16,261 nt of DNA from Clostridia bacterium (lineage in GTDB: Bacteria > Bacillota > Clostridia > TANB77 > CAG-508). Each line of letters starts with the position of its first letter. The first letter of the stretch is position 1. Below, in pieces: positions 14,021 to 16,261 of this stretch. The stretch is from NCBI GenBank assembly GCA_900758165.1, contig CAAEQN010000113.1:1-16261 (forward strand). Reading direction: 5' to 3'. Under the pieces are notes generated by a model. It did no database searches and was not told the DNA's origin. It was given only the letters and a program-made list of their open reading frames with translations. A program made the position numbers and the translations under genes.

Positions 14021-14527
14021 ATGGAAAGATATTTGGAAATTGGCCAAATTGTAAATACTTTTGGAATAAAAGGACAAGTAAAAGTAAATCCTTTTACAGA
14101 AGATATAAAGAAATTTGACAAATTAAATGAGATATATGTAGAGAAGAAAAAAGAACTACAATTATTTCAAATCGAAAATGTTAATTACAACAAACATACA
14201 GTAATCCTTAAGTTAAAAGGAATAGACACAATAGAACAAGCTGAAGAATATCGAAACTGTTATATAAAAATAGACAGGGAAAAAGAAGAAAAACTTCCAG
14301 AAGGTGTTTATTACATTGTAGACTTATTAGGATTAGACGTTTATACAGACGAAGGAAAATTACTTGGAAAAGTAGATGATATTTATAACACTGGCAGTAA
14401 TGACATATATGTCGTAAAAGATGAATTAGGTAAACAAATATTACTTCCAGGAATAGAAGAAGTACTAAAACAAGTAGATTTAGAAAATAAAAAGATAATA
14501 GTTCATATTATTAATGGTTTAATTTAA
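14021..14527 (+). CDS. rimM: 16S rRNA processing protein RimM
   Basis: RimM assists maturation of the 30S head and binds S19. Seen here: the N-terminal LEIGQIVNTFGIKGQVKVNPFTED (about 5-28) of the RimM beta-barrel domain and IEQAEEYRNCYIKI at its end. A PRC-barrel follows, with YIVDLLGLDVYTDEGKLLGKVDDIYNTGSNDIYVV and ILLPGIEEVLKQVDLENKKIIV. The length of 168 aa is normal. The ribosome binding site GAGG (14009-14012) lies inside the end of khpA, so translation is probably coupled. It precedes trmD by 23 bp, as in nearly all bacteria. Confidence 0.96.
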   Translation: MERYLEIGQIVNTFGIKGQVKVNPFTEDIKKFDKLNEIYVEKKKELQLFQIENVNYNKHTVILKLKGIDTIEQAEEYRNCYIKIDREKEEKLPEGVYYIVDLLGLDVYTDEGKLLGKVDDIYNTGSNDIYVVKDELGKQILLPGIEEVLKQVDLENKKIIVHIINGLI

Positions 14528-14550
14528 ACTATAAACAAAGAGAGGTAGAA

Positions 14551-15258
14551 ATGAAATTTGATGTATTAACATTATTTCCAGAAATGTTTGAACCACTAAA
14601 TCACAGTATTATAAAAAGAGCAACAGAGCAAAATCTTATAGATATTAATTTAATTAATATTAGAGATTTTTCGAAAGATAAGCACAAAAAAGTAGATGAT
14701 ACTCCTTATGGTGGTGGAGCAGGAATGGTGGTAAGAGCAGATGTTGTATATGATGCATATTTGTCTGTAAAAGATGATAATTCAAAAGTTATATATTTAT
14801 CTCCACAAGGTAAAAAATTAAACCAACAAAAAGTTCAAGAGTTAGCTAAAGAAAAGCATTTAATTCTTCTATGTGGACATTATGAAGGAATAGACCAAAG
14901 AGTTTTAGATGAAATTGTGGATGAAGAAATTTCTATTGGCGACTATGTACTAACAGGAGGAGAACTACCAGCAATGGTACTTATTGATTCAGTTAGCAGA
15001 TATGTTGAAGGAGTTTTAGGAAAAGATTCTATAAAAGAAGAATCATTTTCACAAAGATTTTTAGAATACAGCCAATACACAAGACCAGAAGAATTTTTAG
15101 GTAAGAAAATACCAGATGTTTTAGCATCGGGAAATCATAAAAACATAGACGAATGGAGAAGAAAAAGTTCATTAGCAAACACATACTTAAAAAGGCCGGA
15201 ACTTCTTGATGAAGAAGAAAAAGATGAGGCCAGAAAAATTATTTCAGAATATAAATAA
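14551..15258 (+). CDS. trmD: tRNA (guanine37-N1)-methyltransferase
   Basis: TrmD uses S-adenosylmethionine to methylate G37 next to the anticodon of tRNAs reading CNN codons, preventing +1 frameshifts. The SPOUT trefoil-knot elements are clear: FDVLTLFPEMF (3-13), DDTPYGGGAGMVVRAD (49-64), VIYLSPQGKKLNQ (80-92), LLCGHYEGIDQRV (106-118) and the knot/cofactor loop SIGDYVLTGGELPAMVLID (128-146). GVLGKDSIKEESF and YTRPEEFLGKKIPDVLASGNH follow. The length of 235 aa is normal. GAGAGGT lies 6 nt upstream of the ATG. It is followed after 55 bp by rplS; the gap contains a small hairpin. Confidence 0.98.
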   Translation: MKFDVLTLFPEMFEPLNHSIIKRATEQNLIDINLINIRDFSKDKHKKVDDTPYGGGAGMVVRADVVYDAYLSVKDDNSKVIYLSPQGKKLNQQKVQELAKEKHLILLCGHYEGIDQRVLDEIVDEEISIGDYVLTGGELPAMVLIDSVSRYVEGVLGKDSIKEESFSQRFLEYSQYTRPEEFLGKKIPDVLASGNHKNIDEWRRKSSLANTYLKRPELLDEEEKDEARKIISEYK

Positions 15259-15270
15259 GAAATAAAATAA

Positions 15271-15287
15271 TTTAGCACAGGGCTAAA
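15271..15287 (+). promoter_or_regulatory. Hairpin in the trmD-rplS gap, possible L19 leader element
   Basis: TTTAGC (15271-15276) pairs with GCTAAA (15282-15287) around an ACAGG loop, 26 bp before the rplS ATG. Autoregulatory L19 leaders are known in Firmicutes, but I cannot confirm that this short stem belongs to that class. Confidence 0.4.
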
Positions 15288-15313
15288 AATAAAAATAAGA
15301 AAGGAGAATATCA

Positions 15314-15916
15314 ATGGATATCATAAAATCAATTGAACATGAACAATTAAAAAATAAGATACCTGACCTTAAAGTTGGTGATACAGTAAGAGTACATCAA
15401 AGAATAAAAGAAGGAAACAGAGAAAGAATCCAAGTATTCGAAGGAATAATAATTAAAAAACAAGGTGGTAGCGTTAATGCCACATTTACTGTAAGAAGAA
15501 TAGCTTACGGAGTAGGAGTAGAAAAAACATTTTTAGTACACTCTCCATTAGTAGAAAAAGTAGAGGTAGTAAGAGTAGGTAAAGCAAGAAGAGCAAAATT
15601 ATACTATTTAAGAGACAGAGTAGGTAAAGCTGCTAAAACTAAAGAAGATATAGGAGCAAAAATTGAATCTAAATATATCAATATAAAAGAAGATTTAGTA
15701 GACGAACCAGTAGCTGAAGAAGTTAAGGCTGAAGAAACAGCTGCAGAAGAAGTTAAAGCAGATACAGTTGCTACAGAAGCACCAGTAGAGGAAGCTAAAG
15801 CAGAAAAAGTTGCTACAGAAGCTCCAGCAGAGAAAGCTAAAGTAGAAGAAAAAGCTGAAAAAGCTCCAGCAAAAGATGCTAAATCAGAAGAAGCTGAAGC
15901 ACCAAAAGCTGAATAA
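15314..15916 (+). CDS. rplS: 50S ribosomal protein bL19 with long C-terminal tail
   Basis: L19 sits at the 30S-50S interface. Residues 1-115 are a complete, typical L19: LKVGDTVRVHQRIKEGNRER, QVFEGIIIKKQGG, TFTVRRIAYGVGVEKTF and KARRAKLYYLRDRVGKAAK. Usual length is about 115-120 aa; here the frame continues to 200 aa. The last ~73 residues contain almost only Ala, Glu, Lys, Val, Pro, Asp, Ser and Thr, with repeats such as AEEVKAE/AEEVKAD and two copies of VATEAP. There is no aromatic residue after about 121. This tail is probably disordered. AAAGGAG lies upstream of the ATG. It is the last gene of the operon, before a strong terminator. No frameshift or fusion junction is obvious. Confidence 0.95.
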   Translation: MDIIKSIEHEQLKNKIPDLKVGDTVRVHQRIKEGNRERIQVFEGIIIKKQGGSVNATFTVRRIAYGVGVEKTFLVHSPLVEKVEVVRVGKARRAKLYYLRDRVGKAAKTKEDIGAKIESKYINIKEDLVDEPVAEEVKAEETAAEEVKADTVATEAPVEEAKAEKVATEAPAEKAKVEEKAEKAPAKDAKSEEAEAPKAE

Positions 15917-15925
15917 AATAAAAAA

Positions 15926-15943
15926 TTCATATTATAATATGAA
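15926..15943. repeat. Perfect 18-bp palindrome downstream of rplS
   Basis: TTCATATTATAATATGAA reads identically on both strands with no spacer. It starts 10 bp after the rplS stop codon and 6 bp before the terminator stem. It could be an operator, a cruciform, or an RNA stem in the 3' end of the operon mRNA. Confidence 0.7.
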
Positions 15944-15948
15944 GAGTC

Positions 15949-16000
15949 AGACTGTTGACAAGATATTAAAAATATTTTGCCAAACAGTCTTTATTTTTTA
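15949..16000 (+). terminator. Terminator of the ylxM-ffh-rplS operon
   Basis: AGACTGTT (15949-15956) pairs with AACAGTCT (15983-15990). Inside it CAAGATATT (15959-15967) pairs with AATATTTTG (15971-15979), including one G-U pair, with a small internal loop between the two stems. The tail TTATTTTTTA follows directly. Confidence 0.9.
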
Positions 16001-16016
16001 AAATAACTATTGAGCT

Positions 16017-16057
16017 AAAAGACAAGTTATAAAATACTAAAAAATACTTGTAAAATT
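16017..16057 (+). repeat. Copy B of the 41-bp dispersed repeat
   Basis: 40 of 41 bases are identical to 2128-2168. The dyad arms ACAAGT (16022-16027) and ATACTTGT (16044-16051) are unchanged. It starts 27 bp after the last paired base of the rplS terminator. Unlike copy A, no good -10 box lies 17 bp downstream of its TTGTAA. Confidence 0.85.
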
Positions 16058-16261
16058 TTTAGTCTAGAACATTAAAAAATATTAAAGAATAAAAAATAAA
16101 ACCTTCTTATTAAATAAATGTTGTCTAACAATTATGGTTCACTTTAAATTTGGTAGAATGTTTTTATTTTTATGTATTTTAATTAAATAAGTAATTTAAT
16201 AAAAATTTAAAATTAGTAGATTAGTTCAAGCTCTATATATTAACAATTTTTATTTGTTTAA

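Larger units (their letters stand above)
15917..16261. other. Non-coding region after rplS
   Basis: This 345-bp stretch has no credible open reading frame on either strand. It holds an 18-bp perfect palindrome (15926-15943), the operon terminator (15949-16000) and copy B of the 41-bp repeat (16017-16057). From 16058 to the end I see only AT-rich DNA with no convincing promoter; a TTGTCT/TTAAAT pair at 16121 and 16144 is too weak to call. Confidence 0.7.

Noticed and set aside
15604..15930. Minus-strand 108-aa Ser/Ala-rich open frame
   Set aside because: It is the reverse reading of the Ala/Glu/Lys tail of rplS, crosses the palindrome, and has no start signals.
16058..16261. Possible promoter or small gene at the right edge
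   Set aside because: Only weak -35/-10-like hexamers appear, with no start codon following a ribosome binding site inside the window.

Overview
The window is very AT-rich chromosomal DNA from a low-GC Gram-positive bacterium, most likely an endospore-forming member of the Clostridia. It carries a germination/spore protease (gpr), a Firmicutes-type ylxM-ffh-rpsP-khpA-rimM-trmD-rplS operon, AGGAGG-type ribosome binding sites, and -35/-10 promoters of the vegetative sigma type. Species cannot be named from the sequence. Nothing looks like a phage, plasmid, insertion sequence, CRISPR array, tRNA or rRNA.

Layout. (1) 1-166: a short GC-rich block with four copies of TTGGGCGA or its complement, then a promoter. 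(2) 167-1564: a polytopic membrane flippase of the polysaccharide/MOP type, possibly the edge of a surface-polysaccharide locus. (3) 1624-2115: a self-contained unit (consensus promoter, 5' hairpin, strong RBS, 117-aa unknown protein, terminator). (4) 2128-7947: a probable operon, murB - yvcK-like - glycogen debranching enzyme - holA, preceded by a promoter inside a 41-bp repeat and ended by a hairpin. (5) 7947-8318, minus strand: a 101-aa protein with two AbrB/MraZ-like DNA-binding half-motifs, under its own promoter. (6) 8386-9318, plus strand: gpr. (7) 9354-11434, minus strand: an RluA-type pseudouridine synthase, apparently with a leaderless promoter, and upstream of it a membrane-anchored M23 (LytM) endopeptidase. 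(8) 11590-15990: the SRP/ribosome-maturation operon ylxM-ffh-rpsP-khpA-rimM-trmD-rplS, closed by a strong terminator. (9) 15917-16261: non-coding, holding an 18-bp perfect palindrome, the terminator and the second copy of the 41-bp repeat.

How the genes fit together. murB makes UDP-MurNAc. YvcK proteins bind UDP-GlcNAc and couple carbon supply to cell-wall synthesis. The neighbouring debranching enzyme releases glucose from glycogen, so region 4 links carbon reserves and wall precursors, with a replication clamp-loader gene at its end. Region 8 couples protein targeting (YlxM/Ffh) with 30S and 50S proteins, 16S maturation (RimM), an RNA chaperone (KhpA) and tRNA m1G37 methylation (TrmD).

The points most worth a second look are the 41-bp dyad-containing repeat placed just downstream of two terminators, a YvcK-family protein that has lost several signature motifs and gained a lysine-rich tail, an L19 with a ~70-residue Ala/Glu/Lys tail, a short MraZ-like regulator outside the cell-division cluster, and an orphan 117-aa gene with unusual codon use. 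I do not see a clear new multi-gene system.
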